Part shown: piece by piece, positions 27,797-37,312 of the stretch
Layout of the letters: each line of letters opens with the position of its first letter
Numbering within the stretch: the stretch's first letter is position 1
DNA from: Paraburkholderia sartisoli
Lineage (GTDB): Bacteria; Pseudomonadota; Gammaproteobacteria; Burkholderiales; Burkholderiaceae
Assembly: GCF_900107685.1 (NCBI RefSeq)
Contig: NZ_FNRQ01000001.1
Location: 930,001-994,000 of the forward strand
DNA: 64,000 nucleotides
Reading direction: 5' to 3'
Program-made: the position numbers and the translations under genes
The notes under the pieces: model-generated
The model's input: only the letters and a program-made list of their open reading frames with translations
What the model was told of the DNA's origin: nothing
Databases searched by the model: none

Positions 27797-29755
27797 TCAA
27801 TCGTTGGCGTCGCCGCTATCCTGCAGGTCGCCGCGTTCGCGCGCGGCCACCTGCTCTTCATATTTCGCGCGGGCTTCGCGCACGGCAGGGCGGCTCGATA
27901 CCTCGGGCACGGCCACCTCCCACCACCAGCCGCCGTCGTCGGTGGTGCGGGCCGCGTCGGTGTCGATGCTGATCACGTAGGTGCGGTCCGCCGCGCGCGC
28001 GCGTTGCAGCGCGGCTTCGAGTTCACCGATATTGGCTGCGTGCTCGGCAAGCGCGCCGAGCGCGCGCGCGTGCGCGGCGAAATCCACCGCCGGCGCGCCG
28101 GGCGGGCCTTGCACGCAGTCGTCGAACATGTTGTTGAACGGCGCGCCGCCGCACGCCTGCTGCAGGCGGTTGATGCAACCGTAGCCGCGATTGTCGAGCA
28201 CGACGACGATCAGCTTCGCCCCCAGCATCACCGACGTCGCGATCTCGCTGTTGAGCATCAGATAGCTACCGTCGCCGACCATCACGATGACGTCGCGCCC
28301 GGGCCGCGCGAGCTTCGCGCCAAGGCCGCCCGCGATCTCGTAGCCCATGCACGAGTAGCCGTATTCGACGTGATAGCCGCCCGGCCGCCCGGTGCGCCAC
28401 AGCTTGTGCAGCTCCGCCGGCAGCGTGCCCGCCGCGCAGACGACGATGTCGTCGGTCGTCGAGCGCGCGCTGGAGCGCTGCACGGCGCCGATCACGTCGG
28501 CGTCGTAGGGCAGCACGCCTTCGCGCTGCGGCGCGTGCGTGAGCGTGACGAGCGTCTCGCGCCATGCTTCGGCGAGCTGCTCTGCGCGCTGCGTCCAGCC
28601 GGCGTCGGCGCGCCATGCGCCGAGTCGCGCGGTGAGCGCCTCCAGCGCGAGACGCGCATCCGCTTCGACGACCACGCCGCGATGCTTCATGCCGTCGAAC
28701 GCATTCGCGTTGATACCGATGACGCCGGCCTGCGTGAAGAGCGTGTTCGAGCCGGTCGTGAAGTCCTGCAGGCGCGTGCCGACGGCCAGCACGCAATCGG
28801 CGCGATGCGCGAGTTCGTTCGCGGCGGGCGAGCCGGTCACGCCGAGCGCGCCGGTGTTGAGCGGGTCGTCCCACGCGAGCGAGCCCTTGCCGGCCTGCGT
28901 CTCGGCGACGGGAATGCCATGCCGCGCGGCGAACGCCTTGAGCGCCCCGGTCGCGCGGCTGTACAGCACGCCACCGCCCGCGACGATGAGCGGCTGTTTC
29001 GCGCCGCGCAGACGCTCCAGCGCCGCGTCGAGTTCATGCGCGACCGGCGCGGGCGAGTGAAACGGCACGACCCGCGGCGCAAAGAAATCCGTCGGGAAGT
29101 CGAACGCGGCGGCCTGCACGTCCTGCGGCAGCGCCAGCGTGACCGGGCCGCACAACGCCGCGTCGGTCAGCACGCGGATCGCGCGCGGCAACGCGGTCAG
29201 CAACTGCGCCGGATGCACGATGCGGTCGAAATAGCGCGAGACGGGCTTGAACGCGTCGTTTGCCGAAATGCCGCCGTCGTGAAAATCCTCGACCTGCTGC
29301 AACACCGGATCGGGCGCGCGTGAAACAAAGATGTCGCCGGGCAGCAGCAGAACTGGCAGGCGGTTGACGTGCGCGAGCGCCGCCGCTGTCAGCAGGTTCG
29401 TCGCGCCCGGGCCGATCGACGTGGTGACGGCCATCATGCGCCGGCGAAAATGCGCTTTCGCGTAGGCGATCGCGCTGTGCGCCATCGCCTGCTCGTTGTG
29501 CGCGCGCAGCGTCGGCAATTCGTGGCGATGCTGATACAGCGCTTCGCCGAGCCCCGCGACGTTGCCGTGTCCAAAGATCGCGAACACGCCGCCGAAGAGC
29601 GGCTCGGTGCCGCTGCCGTCCTCGGTGACGACGCGCTGCGCGGCCAGATAGCGCACGAGCGCCTGCGCGCCGGTCAGGCGGATCGTGCCGCCCGCCTGTA
29701 CCTGCGTCGCTTCGTTGGCGGGCGCCGTATCGTGATGCAACACACGCTGGTTCAT
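27797..29755 (-). CDS. iolD: 3D-trihydroxycyclohexane-1,2-dione acylhydrolase (IolD)
   Basis: Thiamine-diphosphate-dependent enzyme that hydrolytically opens the ring of the IolE product to 5-deoxy-glucuronate. The 652-residue protein has the three-domain TPP architecture: N-terminal PYR domain (GVFAIFGHGNVAGLGEAL, then RAHNEQAMAHSAIAYAK with the catalytic Glu), a central domain (PLIVAGGGVLYS), and the C-terminal PP domain with the TPP motif starting GDGSYLMLNSEI and ending near DNRGYGCIN. ATG 29755 overlaps the iolC stop by 4 bp; the longer upstream frame lies inside iolC and is a shadow. Confidence 0.96.
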   Translation of the reverse strand: MNQRVLHHDTAPANEATQVQAGGTIRLTGAQALVRYLAAQRVVTEDGSGTEPLFGGVFAIFGHGNVAGLGEALYQHRHELPTLRAHNEQAMAHSAIAYAKAHFRRRMMAVTTSIGPGATNLLTAAALAHVNRLPVLLLPGDIFVSRAPDPVLQQVEDFHDGGISANDAFKPVSRYFDRIVHPAQLLTALPRAIRVLTDAALCGPVTLALPQDVQAAAFDFPTDFFAPRVVPFHSPAPVAHELDAALERLRGAKQPLIVAGGGVLYSRATGALKAFAARHGIPVAETQAGKGSLAWDDPLNTGALGVTGSPAANELAHRADCVLAVGTRLQDFTTGSNTLFTQAGVIGINANAFDGMKHRGVVVEADARLALEALTARLGAWRADAGWTQRAEQLAEAWRETLVTLTHAPQREGVLPYDADVIGAVQRSSARSTTDDIVVCAAGTLPAELHKLWRTGRPGGYHVEYGYSCMGYEIAGGLGAKLARPGRDVIVMVGDGSYLMLNSEIATSVMLGAKLIVVVLDNRGYGCINRLQQACGGAPFNNMFDDCVQGPPGAPAVDFAAHARALGALAEHAANIGELEAALQRARAADRTYVISIDTDAARTTDDGGWWWEVAVPEVSSRPAVREARAKYEEQVAARERGDLQDSGDAND

Positions 29756-31782
29756 GCCGCCTGCTCCTGATTGACGTTGCGCGCGCCGCCCGCGGGCGCC
29801 GCGCTTTCGCCGCGGGCCGCACGCCACGAGGCGATCAGCGTCTCGAAGGTGTCGCGCACGCGCGCGATGAGTCCGGCGTCGTCGATCTGTCCCGCGAGCC
29901 ACGCGTGGCTCGGCTCATGAAAGATCGTACGCCCGACCGTGAAACCGCGACACGTCGCCGACGTGGCGGCGGCGCGGAATCCCTCTTTCAGCTGCTCGAC
30001 GCCCGCCGACAGACCCAGCAGCACGACGCCACGGCAATACGGGTCGCGTTCGGCGATCAGCGCGTCGATGGCCTGCCACTGGCTCGCTTCCATCGGTTCG
30101 AGCTTCCACCATTCCGGATAGATGCCGATGTTGTAAAGCCGCTTCAGCGCGCGATACACGGTGTCGGACGCCATCGGCAGATTCGCGTTTTTCGGCGGAA
30201 TCACTTCGAGCAGCAATTCGTGGCCGCTTGCCTGCGTCGCGTCGTAGAGCGCGCGCAATTGCGCTTCCTGTTCGAGCCGCTGTTCGATCGGCTCATCCGG
30301 ATGAAACTGCACGAGGCATTTCGCGACGTGATCGCGCGGCCAGTTCATGAGCGTCGTGCCGATCGAGCGGCCGTGGTCGAAGACGAGCGGCACCGAACCC
30401 GGCAGTTCCACCGGCCGGCCGATCCACCAGCCGCGTCCGGTTGCGGCGTTCAGCGCGTCCTGACCGTAGCGGTCGTCGATCAGCACGCCGATGCGGCCCT
30501 GCAGCCCGAGCGCGGCTTCCGTCTGCGCGACGGCTTCGACGAACAGGCCCTTCAGCGTGTGAATGCGCGACTCGTCCGCGCCAGTCTGCTGCGCGAGGTC
30601 GAAGAACTGGTTGCGATGATCGAACGCGAACCCGAGCACTTCGGCGTGGACCGCGCGCGCGGGCGTGACGCGATGCAGCCGGGCGAGCGTCGCGTCGCGA
30701 TCCGGGTGGCGCATCCGTTGCGGGTCGGCTTTCGCCTCGCGCAGGAAATATTCGAGCTCGGCCGGCGTCGGCATGGCCGGCGCGCAGCCGTGGCGCGACA
30801 CGACGAGCGCGCCGCTCGCGTTCGCGGCGCGCGCGCAGGCTTCGAGCGGTTCGTCGCGCAGCCAGCCGGACAGGAAGCCCGACGCGAACGCGTCGCCCGC
30901 GCCCAGCACGTTCAGCACCTCGACCTGCACGCCGCCCTGAACCGGCACGCCGTCGAGCGAGGCGGGGACTGCGCCGTCGATGATCTGGCAGCCCATCGGG
31001 CCGCGCTTCACGACGAGCGTCGCCGGCGTGAGCGCGCGGATGGCGGCGAGCGCCTTGACGAGATCGGTGTCGCCGCCCGCGATGCTGAATTCCTCCTCGG
31101 TGCCGATGATGAGGTCGAAAAGCGGCAGGAAGCGCTGCAAATGGGCCGTCACGCCTTCGCTGGCGATAAAGCGCGTCTCGCCATCGGCCTTGCCCGTCAG
31201 GCCCCACAGCACCGGCCGGTAGTCGATGTCGAGCACGGTGCGCACCTGGTTGCGGCGCGCGCAGTCGAGCGCGCGGCGGCTCGTGCGGTTCACCTGCTCG
31301 GTCGAGAGATGCGTGCCGGTAATCAGCAGCGCCTTCGACGACGCGATAAACGCCTCGTCGAAGTCGTTTTCGTCGACGGCCATATCCGCGCAGTTCTCGC
31401 GATAGAAGACGAGCGGAAACGTGTCGCGGTCCTTCAGGCCGAGCAGCACGAGGCCCGTCAGCCGCGCCTCGTCGATGCGCACGTGGCTCACGTCGCAGCC
31501 TTCGTTCGCGAGCGTTCCGGTGAGAAAGCGGCCCATGTGGTCGTTACCGACGCGCGTGAGCATCGCGGATGCGAGGCCGAGTCGCGCGCAGCCGAACGCG
31601 ATGTTCGCCGACGAGCCGCCAAGGTACTTCGCGAACGTCGACACGTCTTCGAGCCGCGCGCCGACCTGCTGCGCGTACAGGTCGACCGCGAGGCGGCCGA
31701 GGCAGATCACGTCGCGGCTGCGGCCGGGTGCAAAACGACTGGCCGGGCTGGCGGCCGTCGCGGGTTTGCTGGAGAGAGCCAT
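29752..31782 (-). CDS. iolC: 5-dehydro-2-deoxygluconokinase fused to DUF2090 aldolase-like domain
   Basis: Phosphorylates 2-deoxy-5-keto-gluconate; the C-terminal domain probably cleaves the product, since no separate iolJ is present. Of 676 residues, about 30-345 are a PfkB-family kinase (GRLAVDLYAQQ, KYLGGSSANIAFG, and the anion hole and catalytic Asp in VLGAGDAFASGFLSG). Residues about 350-660 are DUF2090, ending near FMVGR-like GFTVGRTIFHEP. The fusion is typical of proteobacterial IolC. ATG 31782 is preceded by weak Shine-Dalgarno sequence; the in-frame ATG at 31830 adds 16 unlikely residues. Confidence 0.94.
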   Translation of the reverse strand: MALSSKPATAASPASRFAPGRSRDVICLGRLAVDLYAQQVGARLEDVSTFAKYLGGSSANIAFGCARLGLASAMLTRVGNDHMGRFLTGTLANEGCDVSHVRIDEARLTGLVLLGLKDRDTFPLVFYRENCADMAVDENDFDEAFIASSKALLITGTHLSTEQVNRTSRRALDCARRNQVRTVLDIDYRPVLWGLTGKADGETRFIASEGVTAHLQRFLPLFDLIIGTEEEFSIAGGDTDLVKALAAIRALTPATLVVKRGPMGCQIIDGAVPASLDGVPVQGGVQVEVLNVLGAGDAFASGFLSGWLRDEPLEACARAANASGALVVSRHGCAPAMPTPAELEYFLREAKADPQRMRHPDRDATLARLHRVTPARAVHAEVLGFAFDHRNQFFDLAQQTGADESRIHTLKGLFVEAVAQTEAALGLQGRIGVLIDDRYGQDALNAATGRGWWIGRPVELPGSVPLVFDHGRSIGTTLMNWPRDHVAKCLVQFHPDEPIEQRLEQEAQLRALYDATQASGHELLLEVIPPKNANLPMASDTVYRALKRLYNIGIYPEWWKLEPMEASQWQAIDALIAERDPYCRGVVLLGLSAGVEQLKEGFRAAATSATCRGFTVGRTIFHEPSHAWLAGQIDDAGLIARVRDTFETLIASWRAARGESAAPAGGARNVNQEQAA

Positions 31783-31882
31783 GAATATTCCTGAATGTCT
31801 GGGTACGCAACCCGGCGCCCGGGCGTGCATGCGATCTGGCGCGCGAGAGCACGCGATGCATGAAAGGCGGGGGCGCCGCGGT

Positions 31883-32692
31883 TCAGATCGTCGCGCCTTC
31901 GAGTTCGCCGATCATCTTCTGCATTTCGGCGCCGCCGGCCATCATGTCGAGCACCTCGTCCTTGCTGATGGTTTCCTTCGTAAAGGTGCCGAGCGACTTG
32001 CCGCGATTGAGCAGCGTGAACGAATCGCCGATCGGATACGCGTGATGCACGTTGTGCGTGATGAAAATCACCGAGATGCCTTTCGCGCGCGCCGTGTGGA
32101 TCAGCTTCAGCACGTTGAAACTCTGCTTGACGCCGAGTGCGGCGGTGGGCTCGTCGAGAATCAGCACGCGCGCGCCGAAGTGAATCGCGCGCGCAATCGC
32201 AAGACACTGCTTTTCGCCGCCCGACATCGTGCCGATCGGCTGATGCGGGTCGCGCACGTTGATGCCCATTTCCGCGAGTTTGTCGCGCGAGGCCGTCGCG
32301 CACCGGTCGAGGTCCATCACGTTCAGAAAGCCGAACAGTTTCTTCTGCGGCTCGCGTCCCATGAAGAAATTGCGCGCCACCGACAGCAGCGGCACCAGCG
32401 CCAGATCCTGATAGACGGTGGCGATGCCCAGATCGAGCGCATCCTTTGGCGACGTGAAGTGGACCGGCTGGCCGTCCACCCGGTAGACGCCGGCGCTCGG
32501 CGCGTGTACGCCCGCCAGCGTCTTGATCAGGGTCGACTTGCCGGCGCCGTTGTCGCCGAGCAGGCAATGGACTTCGCCGCGTCTCAGTTTGATCGTGACG
32601 TCCTTCAGTGCGATCACGTTGCCGAAATAACGGCTGACGCTATCCAGTTCGAGGATGTAGTCGTCACCGGCCGGTTGTGTGGCGGTCATCAT
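31883..32692 (-). CDS. Sugar-type ABC transporter ATPase (inositol importer)
   Basis: Energy-coupling subunit of the inositol importer, 269 residues. Walker [10 protein letters not shown], signature [14 protein letters not shown] and Walker [12 protein letters not shown] are intact. Unlike RbsA-type ATPases of the same transporter class, which have two tandem domains and about 500 residues, it has only one, as in FrcA of rhizobia. AAGGAG directly precedes two adjacent ATGs (32692 and 32689); the first is used. It lies between the permease (11 bp upstream) and iolC (100 bp downstream). Confidence 0.92.
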   Translation of the reverse strand: MMTATQPAGDDYILELDSVSRYFGNVIALKDVTIKLRRGEVHCLLGDNGAGKSTLIKTLAGVHAPSAGVYRVDGQPVHFTSPKDALDLGIATVYQDLALVPLLSVARNFFMGREPQKKLFGFLNVMDLDRCATASRDKLAEMGINVRDPHQPIGTMSGGEKQCLAIARAIHFGARVLILDEPTAALGVKQSFNVLKLIHTARAKGISVIFITHNVHHAYPIGDSFTLLNRGKSLGTFTKETISKDEVLDMMAGGAEMQKMIGELEGATI

Positions 32693-32703
32693 GAACTCCT
32701 TGC

Positions 32704-33867
32704 CTAGCGGGACGCCGCGACGCGGCTGCGCACGTAATGGTTGAAGAGCACGGCGAACAGCAGCATCACGCCAAGGAACACGCGGAACCAGTCGGAATCG
32801 ATATTCGTGTAGGTGATGCCGATCTGCACGACGCCGAAGATCAATGCGCCGAAGCTCGCGCCGACCACCGACCCGTAGCCCCCGGTGAGCAGCGTGCCGC
32901 CGATCACCGCGGCGATGATCGCCTCGAATTCCGCCTGCAGCCCGCGGTCGGCCGCGGCCGAACCGATGTCGCACACCTGCAGCACGGCATAGAGGCACGC
33001 GCAGAACGCGGTCAGCACGAACAGCAGGATTTTCACGCGCCGCACCGGCACGCCGACGTTCTTGGCGGCATTGGCGTCGCCGCCGGCGGCGAAGATCCAG
33101 TTGCCAAAGCGCGTCCTCGCCAGCGTGAACGCGCAGATCGCGGCCAGCACGAACCACCAGAGCAGCACTTTCGGAATGCCCGGCACGAGCGGCAGGCCGT
33201 TGTCGAGCAGCTTGATGACGCCGACGTGACCCAGCCAGACGAACAGCTCCCTGAAGGCGACGCCCTGGAAGAACGTGTGGGCGAACCAGTCCTGGCGCGC
33301 GACGTCGCCGACGCCGGAGATGATCGTGCGGTCGGCGAACATCACCGACAGCGCGAGCGTGAGCCCGCGCAGAATGAACAGGAACGCGAGCGTCACGATG
33401 AACGACGGCAGCCGCGTGCGCATCACCAGATAGCCGTTGAGCGCGCCGAGCAGCATCGAGCCGATGAACGCGAACGCGATCGACAGCGCGATCGGCCAGT
33501 GGAAATACATGGTCGGCAGCGCGACCATCATGCCGGCGAAGCCGATCATCGAGCCGATCGACAGGTCGAACTCGCCCGCGATCATCAGGAGGCACGCGCC
33601 GACCGAGATGATGCCCAGGTAGGCCGCGACCTGCGACCAGTTCATCACGCCGTCGAGGTTGAACATCCCCGAGTGGCCGGCCGCGAGCCCGAACACGATG
33701 AACACCATGACGGTGCCGGCCAGGGCCGCGAACTCCGGCCGGGTCAGCAGATGCCGGAACCACGATTCCCGACGGACGCGCTCATCGGGCGCCGACGTTT
33801 CCGAAGCTTGCGCGTCGGCGGCGGGATGTTTGCGCGAATGGATGTGGAAGGGGTTGGCTACGCCCAT
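32704..33867 (-). CDS. Sugar-type ABC transporter permease (inositol importer)
   Basis: Inner-membrane permease of 387 residues with about 8-10 hydrophobic helices, in the ribose/fructose/inositol class. Diagnostic features are [17 protein letters not shown] and [23 protein letters not shown], and the ATPase-contact region near [14 protein letters not shown]. The N-terminal 35 residues are hydrophilic. AGGAG lies 7 bases before ATG 33867. A 168-bp structured gap separates it from the binding protein gene upstream; the ATPase gene starts 11 bp downstream. Confidence 0.93.
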   Translation of the reverse strand: MGVANPFHIHSRKHPAADAQASETSAPDERVRRESWFRHLLTRPEFAALAGTVMVFIVFGLAAGHSGMFNLDGVMNWSQVAAYLGIISVGACLLMIAGEFDLSIGSMIGFAGMMVALPTMYFHWPIALSIAFAFIGSMLLGALNGYLVMRTRLPSFIVTLAFLFILRGLTLALSVMFADRTIISGVGDVARQDWFAHTFFQGVAFRELFVWLGHVGVIKLLDNGLPLVPGIPKVLLWWFVLAAICAFTLARTRFGNWIFAAGGDANAAKNVGVPVRRVKILLFVLTAFCACLYAVLQVCDIGSAAADRGLQAEFEAIIAAVIGGTLLTGGYGSVVGASFGALIFGVVQIGITYTNIDSDWFRVFLGVMLLFAVLFNHYVRSRVAASR

Positions 33868-33883
33868 TGAAGCTCTCCTTGAT

Positions 33884-33922
33884 GCGCCGGTGCATGGCGG
33901 GTCGCTGGGACCCGTCCGGCGC
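33884..33922 (-). other. Stem-loop in the gap between binding-protein and permease genes
   Basis: Nested stems GCGCCGG/CCGGCGC (33884-33890 with 33916-33922) and CGGGTC/GACCCG (33898-33903 with 33909-33914). Located between genes of one operon, it may stabilise the upstream mRNA segment or partly terminate transcription so that binding protein is made in excess. Confidence 0.5.
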
Positions 33923-33950
33923 GCGATGCATGTGAAACATGGCGAACAAG

Positions 33951-33977
33951 GGGGCGGCGGCTGCGGCCTGCCGCCCC
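33951..33977 (-). other. Second stem-loop in the same gap
   Basis: GGGGCGGC/GCCGCCCC (33951-33958 with 33970-33977), 11-base loop, no T run on the minus strand. It is closest to the binding-protein stop, the place where mRNA-protecting hairpins are found in importer operons. Confidence 0.5.
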
Positions 33978-34035
33978 GGTTTCCTTCATGCGGGCCGCGA
34001 CGATGCTTTCACGTCCGGCCGTCCTGCACGGTGCG

Positions 34036-35082
34036 CTAGCGGTACTGCCCTGCGTACTTGATCACCTTGTCGACATTGGCTTTGGTGATGAAACCCGGGC
34101 CCGAGCCGATATTGCGCGGACCATAGGCGGGCGCGAGCCCGTAGGTGGCGAGCCGTTGCTGGAACTTCGGATTCGCCTTCAGGACCTCGGTGATCTTCAC
34201 CGGATCGGTGGTGTGGTCCTTTTTCGCGATGGCGAGCACCGCCACCGGGATATAGCCCTGCAGGTAGGGCTGCTGGTCGATCGCGAACTGGATCGTGCCG
34301 TCCTGGATGGCCTTCGCGATGTCGTTGTCGAAGTCGAACGTCGCGAACCAGATCTTGCCGGCCAGCCCCATCTGCTGCAGCGCCTTGATCGTCGGGTCAG
34401 CCGACAGCGGCCCGAGCGCGAGCACCGCCTGGGTCTTCGGGTGATTGCGCAGGAAGGCGCTCACCTTCGACTGCACGCCGGTCGGATCCTGGCCGGCATC
34501 CAGCGTGGACGTCTTGAAGTTGACGCCGATCGCCTCGGCGAAGCCGCGGCAGCGTTCGAACGAAGCCGGATTGGTCGCGTAATGATTCACGCACAGGAAC
34601 GACTTGATGCCCGCGGCCTTGGCCTTTTCGCCCGCCGCCTTGCCCGCCTCGTATTCAGGCTGGCCGACGTGCATGATCGCGCCAAGCTCGGCGCTTTGCT
34701 TCTCGGTGCCGGAGTTGATCGTGACGAGCGGGATGTGCTTTTCCGTGACCTTGCCGATTGAGTTCTTCAGCACGTCGAAGTCGGCAATCGAGACGATCAC
34801 GCCGTCGTAGTTGCGCGCGGCAGCCTGTTCGACGAGGCGCGCCATGTCGGCGATGTCGCCGTTCGGCGGATTGCGATAGTCGGTCTCGACGTTGAAGTCC
34901 TCGTCGGCCTGCTTGATCGCGTTCTTGATGGTGTTCCACCACGAATCCGAATCCGGCGCGTGGCTGATCAGCACGAAGTGCGCGTCCGCAGCCTGCGCGG
35001 ACGACGCAGCCCCGAACCCCGCAGCCAGTGTCAGTGCGGCTGCCAGAATCCTGAGCGAAGCCTTGCCCTTGCAAAGTCTCAT
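34036..35082 (-). CDS. Periplasmic sugar-binding protein (inositol importer)
   Basis: Binds the sugar alcohol in the periplasm and docks on the permease. The 348-residue product has a signal peptide cut after SSAQA (near residue 31), and a peripla_BP_4-type fold: HFVLISHAPDSDSWW, GVIVSIADFDVLKNSI and PLVTINSGTEKQS line the ligand pocket. GGTGGAG lies 5 bases before ATG 35082; the frame to 35181 is longer but without signal character. It is first in the leftward inositol operon. Inositol as ligand is inferred from its operon partners, iolC, iolD, iolE and iolB. Confidence 0.93.
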   Translation of the reverse strand: MRLCKGKASLRILAAALTLAAGFGAASSAQAADAHFVLISHAPDSDSWWNTIKNAIKQADEDFNVETDYRNPPNGDIADMARLVEQAAARNYDGVIVSIADFDVLKNSIGKVTEKHIPLVTINSGTEKQSAELGAIMHVGQPEYEAGKAAGEKAKAAGIKSFLCVNHYATNPASFERCRGFAEAIGVNFKTSTLDAGQDPTGVQSKVSAFLRNHPKTQAVLALGPLSADPTIKALQQMGLAGKIWFATFDFDNDIAKAIQDGTIQFAIDQQPYLQGYIPVAVLAIAKKDHTTDPVKITEVLKANPKFQQRLATYGLAPAYGPRNIGSGPGFITKANVDKVIKYAGQYR

Positions 35083-35180
35083 TGTCTCCACCTTTCTCGG
35101 TCTGTCGTTATTAAAAGGAGCGCCTGATGGACCGTGAACCGGACCGCGAACCGTCACCGGCACACCAGCACTCACGACCA

Positions 35181-35209
35181 AGATTAGGCCAACTTCTTTT
35201 GTTCTGCAA
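35181..35209 (-). promoter_or_regulatory. Candidate promoter of the leftward inositol operon
   Basis: On the minus strand, -35 TTGCAG (35204-35209) and -10 TAATCT (35181-35186) are separated by exactly 17 bp. The match is moderate (4 of 6 and 3 of 6). A near-palindrome ATGAAAATTTCAT (35209-35221) borders the -35 box. Confidence 0.45.
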
Positions 35210-35233
35210 TGAAAATTTCATCACAAACTAATT

Positions 35234-35249
35234 TGGAAAATGTGTTCCA
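35234..35249. promoter_or_regulatory. Candidate IolR/RpiR operator, TGGAA-N6-TTCCA
   Basis: Perfect inverted repeat TGGAA/TTCCA with a 6-base spacer. GGAA-N6-TTCC is the motif described for rhizobial RpiR-type inositol regulators (IolR). Here it lies in the divergent region next to a RpiR-family gene and its right half overlaps the -35 hexamer (35245-35250) of that gene's promoter, so it is well placed to repress. Confidence 0.65.
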
Positions 35250-35273
35250 TTTATGACGTTGCGTGCCTATAAT
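35245..35273 (+). promoter_or_regulatory. Candidate promoter of rpiR-iolG operon
   Basis: Perfect -10 TATAAT at 35268-35273 with TTCCAT at 35245-35250, spacing 17 bp. The -35 half matches only partly, but overlaps the operator. Confidence 0.55.
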
Positions 35274-35347
35274 CCGGACCGTCAGAGCGCAGTGTTGATG
35301 ATCGTCAAGTCGTTGATGCAGCGCGGAAAATGCACCGGGGAAGGCCC

Positions 35348-36229
35348 ATGGCGGAAGAGAGCACGGAAGAGTTGCGAAGCGTCGAGGAATTGATGCAGCG
35401 CATCGCGGAAAACTACGAATCGCTGCCACGTCAGCTGAAGAGCGTCGCGACCTACATCGAGCAGCACAAGTCGAGCGTGATGGTGGATCGCACGAGCGAT
35501 ATCGCGGCGAGTTGCGGCGTACACCCGTCGGCGGTGGTGCGGTTCGCGCAGCGCTTCGGGTTCTCGGGATTTTCGGACCTGCAGGCGGTGTTCCGCCAGG
35601 CTTATACGGGGCAGGGGACGTCGTCGCCGAGTTACCAGCAGCGCATCCGCAAGCTGATCGACGAGAAGCCGGGCGCGCTGTCCGGCGGCGCGGTGGCGCG
35701 CGAGTTCGTGGCGGCGTGTCGTGGCGGTCTCGACGAACTCGAAGAGGGGCTCGACGACGTGCAGTTCGAAGCCGCCGTCAAGATGCTCCAGCAGGCGGAG
35801 AACATTTACGTGATCGGCGTGCGCCGTTCGTTTCCGGTGGCGAGCTACATCGTCTACGCGTTGCAGCACACGCCGAAGCGCGTACACCTCGTGTCCGGGT
35901 TCGGCGGCATGTATCGCGAGCAGATTCGCAGCGTGAAGAAGGGCGACGTGGTGATCGCGATCAGTTTCGCGCCGTACGGCAAGGAAACGCAGTATTGCCT
36001 GCGCGTGGCGCATCACCATCAGGCGAGGACGCTGGTGATCACCGACAGCCAGCTTTCACCGCTGTTGCGCTATGCGAGCGCGCAACTCTATGTGAAGGAA
36101 GGGAGCGCGTTCGCGTTCCGTTCGCTCACGAGCACCATCTGTCTGTGCCAGGCGCTCTTTATCGCGCTTGCGTACCGGCTCGAACTGAACGTGGAAGAAT
36201 CGAAAGACATGGGAGGCTACGATGACTGA
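35348..36229 (+). CDS. RpiR/MurR-family regulator of inositol genes
   Basis: Transcription factor of 293 residues with an N-terminal HTH_6 domain (about 15-95: LPRQLKSVATYIEQH, then ASCGVHPSAVVRFAQRFGFSGF) and a C-terminal SIS sugar-phosphate-binding domain (about 130-270: IYVIGVRRSFPVASY and ISFAPYGKETQY). It likely senses a phosphorylated inositol intermediate and represses the divergent operons. GGGAAGG precedes ATG 35348 at a good distance, so the upstream ATG at 35330 is not used. Its stop overlaps the iolG start by 8 bp. In function it corresponds to the rhizobial IolR. Confidence 0.9.
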   Translation: MAEESTEELRSVEELMQRIAENYESLPRQLKSVATYIEQHKSSVMVDRTSDIAASCGVHPSAVVRFAQRFGFSGFSDLQAVFRQAYTGQGTSSPSYQQRIRKLIDEKPGALSGGAVAREFVAACRGGLDELEEGLDDVQFEAAVKMLQQAENIYVIGVRRSFPVASYIVYALQHTPKRVHLVSGFGGMYREQIRSVKKGDVVIAISFAPYGKETQYCLRVAHHHQARTLVITDSQLSPLLRYASAQLYVKEGSAFAFRSLTSTICLCQALFIALAYRLELNVEESKDMGGYDD

Positions 36230-37232
36230 GGCGGTAAAGACGATCGATGTGGCGGTGTTCGGCGCGGGTCGCATCGGCCGGATTCACGCGGCGAACCTGG
36301 CGCGGCAACCGGGCGTGCGGCTGAAATATGTCGTCGACGTGAACCGCGAGGCCGCGGCGGCGCTGGCTGAACAGCACGGCGCGCAGGTTGCGGATATCGA
36401 TGGCGCGATGGGCGATGCGTCGGTGGGCGCGACGGTGATCTGTTCCAGCACGGATACGCACGCCGATCTCATCCTGCAGTCGGCCGCGCAGAAGAAACAT
36501 GTGTTTTGCGAGAAGCCCGTCGACCTGACGCTGGAGCGCGCGCGGGCGTGTGCCTCGGCGGTCGAAAAAGCCGGTGTGGTGTGCATGATCGGCTTTCAGC
36601 GGCGCTTCGATCCGACGTTTTCGGCACTGAAGGCGCGCATCGATGCCGGCGAGATCGGCACGCCGGAAATGCTCGTCGTGACGAGCCGCGATCCGGGCGC
36701 ACCGCCGGTCGAGTACATCAGGCATTCGGGCGGCATCTTCAAGGACATGCTGATTCACGACTTCGACATCTTCCGCTGGATTCTCGACGACGAAGCCGAG
36801 ACGCTTCATGCAACCGGCAGCTGTCTCTCCGATCCGGCCATCGCCGATGCGGGCGACATCGATTCGACTGCCGTCACGATCCGCACGAAACGCGGACGCC
36901 TGTGCCAGATCAACACCGCTCGCCGGGCTGCCTATGGATATGACCAGCGTTTCGAAGTGCTGGGCAGCGAAGGCATGCTGCAGGCGGGCAATGTGCGCCC
37001 CACGGAAGTGACGGCGTACTCGAAGACCGCGGTATCGAGCGACGTGCCCGAGGCGTTTTTCCTCGAACGCTATCGCGCGGCTTACGCGCTGGAAATCGCT
37101 CATTTCTTCGATGCGGTGACGCACGGCAAGCCGGTGCGCACGACGGTGGCCGACGGCATGAAGGCGCTCGAACTGGCCGAAGCCGCGACGCGCTCATGGC
37201 GCGAGGGCAAGGCGGTGCGGATCGGCGAGTGA
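36222..37232 (+). CDS. iolG: Inositol 2-dehydrogenase
   Basis: Oxidises myo-inositol to scyllo-inosose with NAD+, the first step of the pathway. The 336-residue Gfo/Idh/MocA protein opens with the Rossmann motif VFGAGRIGRIH, has the EKPVDL motif (Lys of the active site, about residue 96-101) and the catalytic HDFDIFRW region with the active His. These are the standard IolG markers. It overlaps the regulator gene by 8 bp and is followed 80 bp later by a second enzyme of the same family. Confidence 0.93.
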   Translation: MTEAVKTIDVAVFGAGRIGRIHAANLARQPGVRLKYVVDVNREAAAALAEQHGAQVADIDGAMGDASVGATVICSSTDTHADLILQSAAQKKHVFCEKPVDLTLERARACASAVEKAGVVCMIGFQRRFDPTFSALKARIDAGEIGTPEMLVVTSRDPGAPPVEYIRHSGGIFKDMLIHDFDIFRWILDDEAETLHATGSCLSDPAIADAGDIDSTAVTIRTKRGRLCQINTARRAAYGYDQRFEVLGSEGMLQAGNVRPTEVTAYSKTAVSSDVPEAFFLERYRAAYALEIAHFFDAVTHGKPVRTTVADGMKALELAEAATRSWREGKAVRIGE

Positions 37233-37312
37233 GCGGGCGGATGGCGCGTTCGCGCGCTTTTGCCGGTGGCACTTGCTGAAGCGTGCTGTGAAAAGACATG
37301 GGAGATAGTTTG

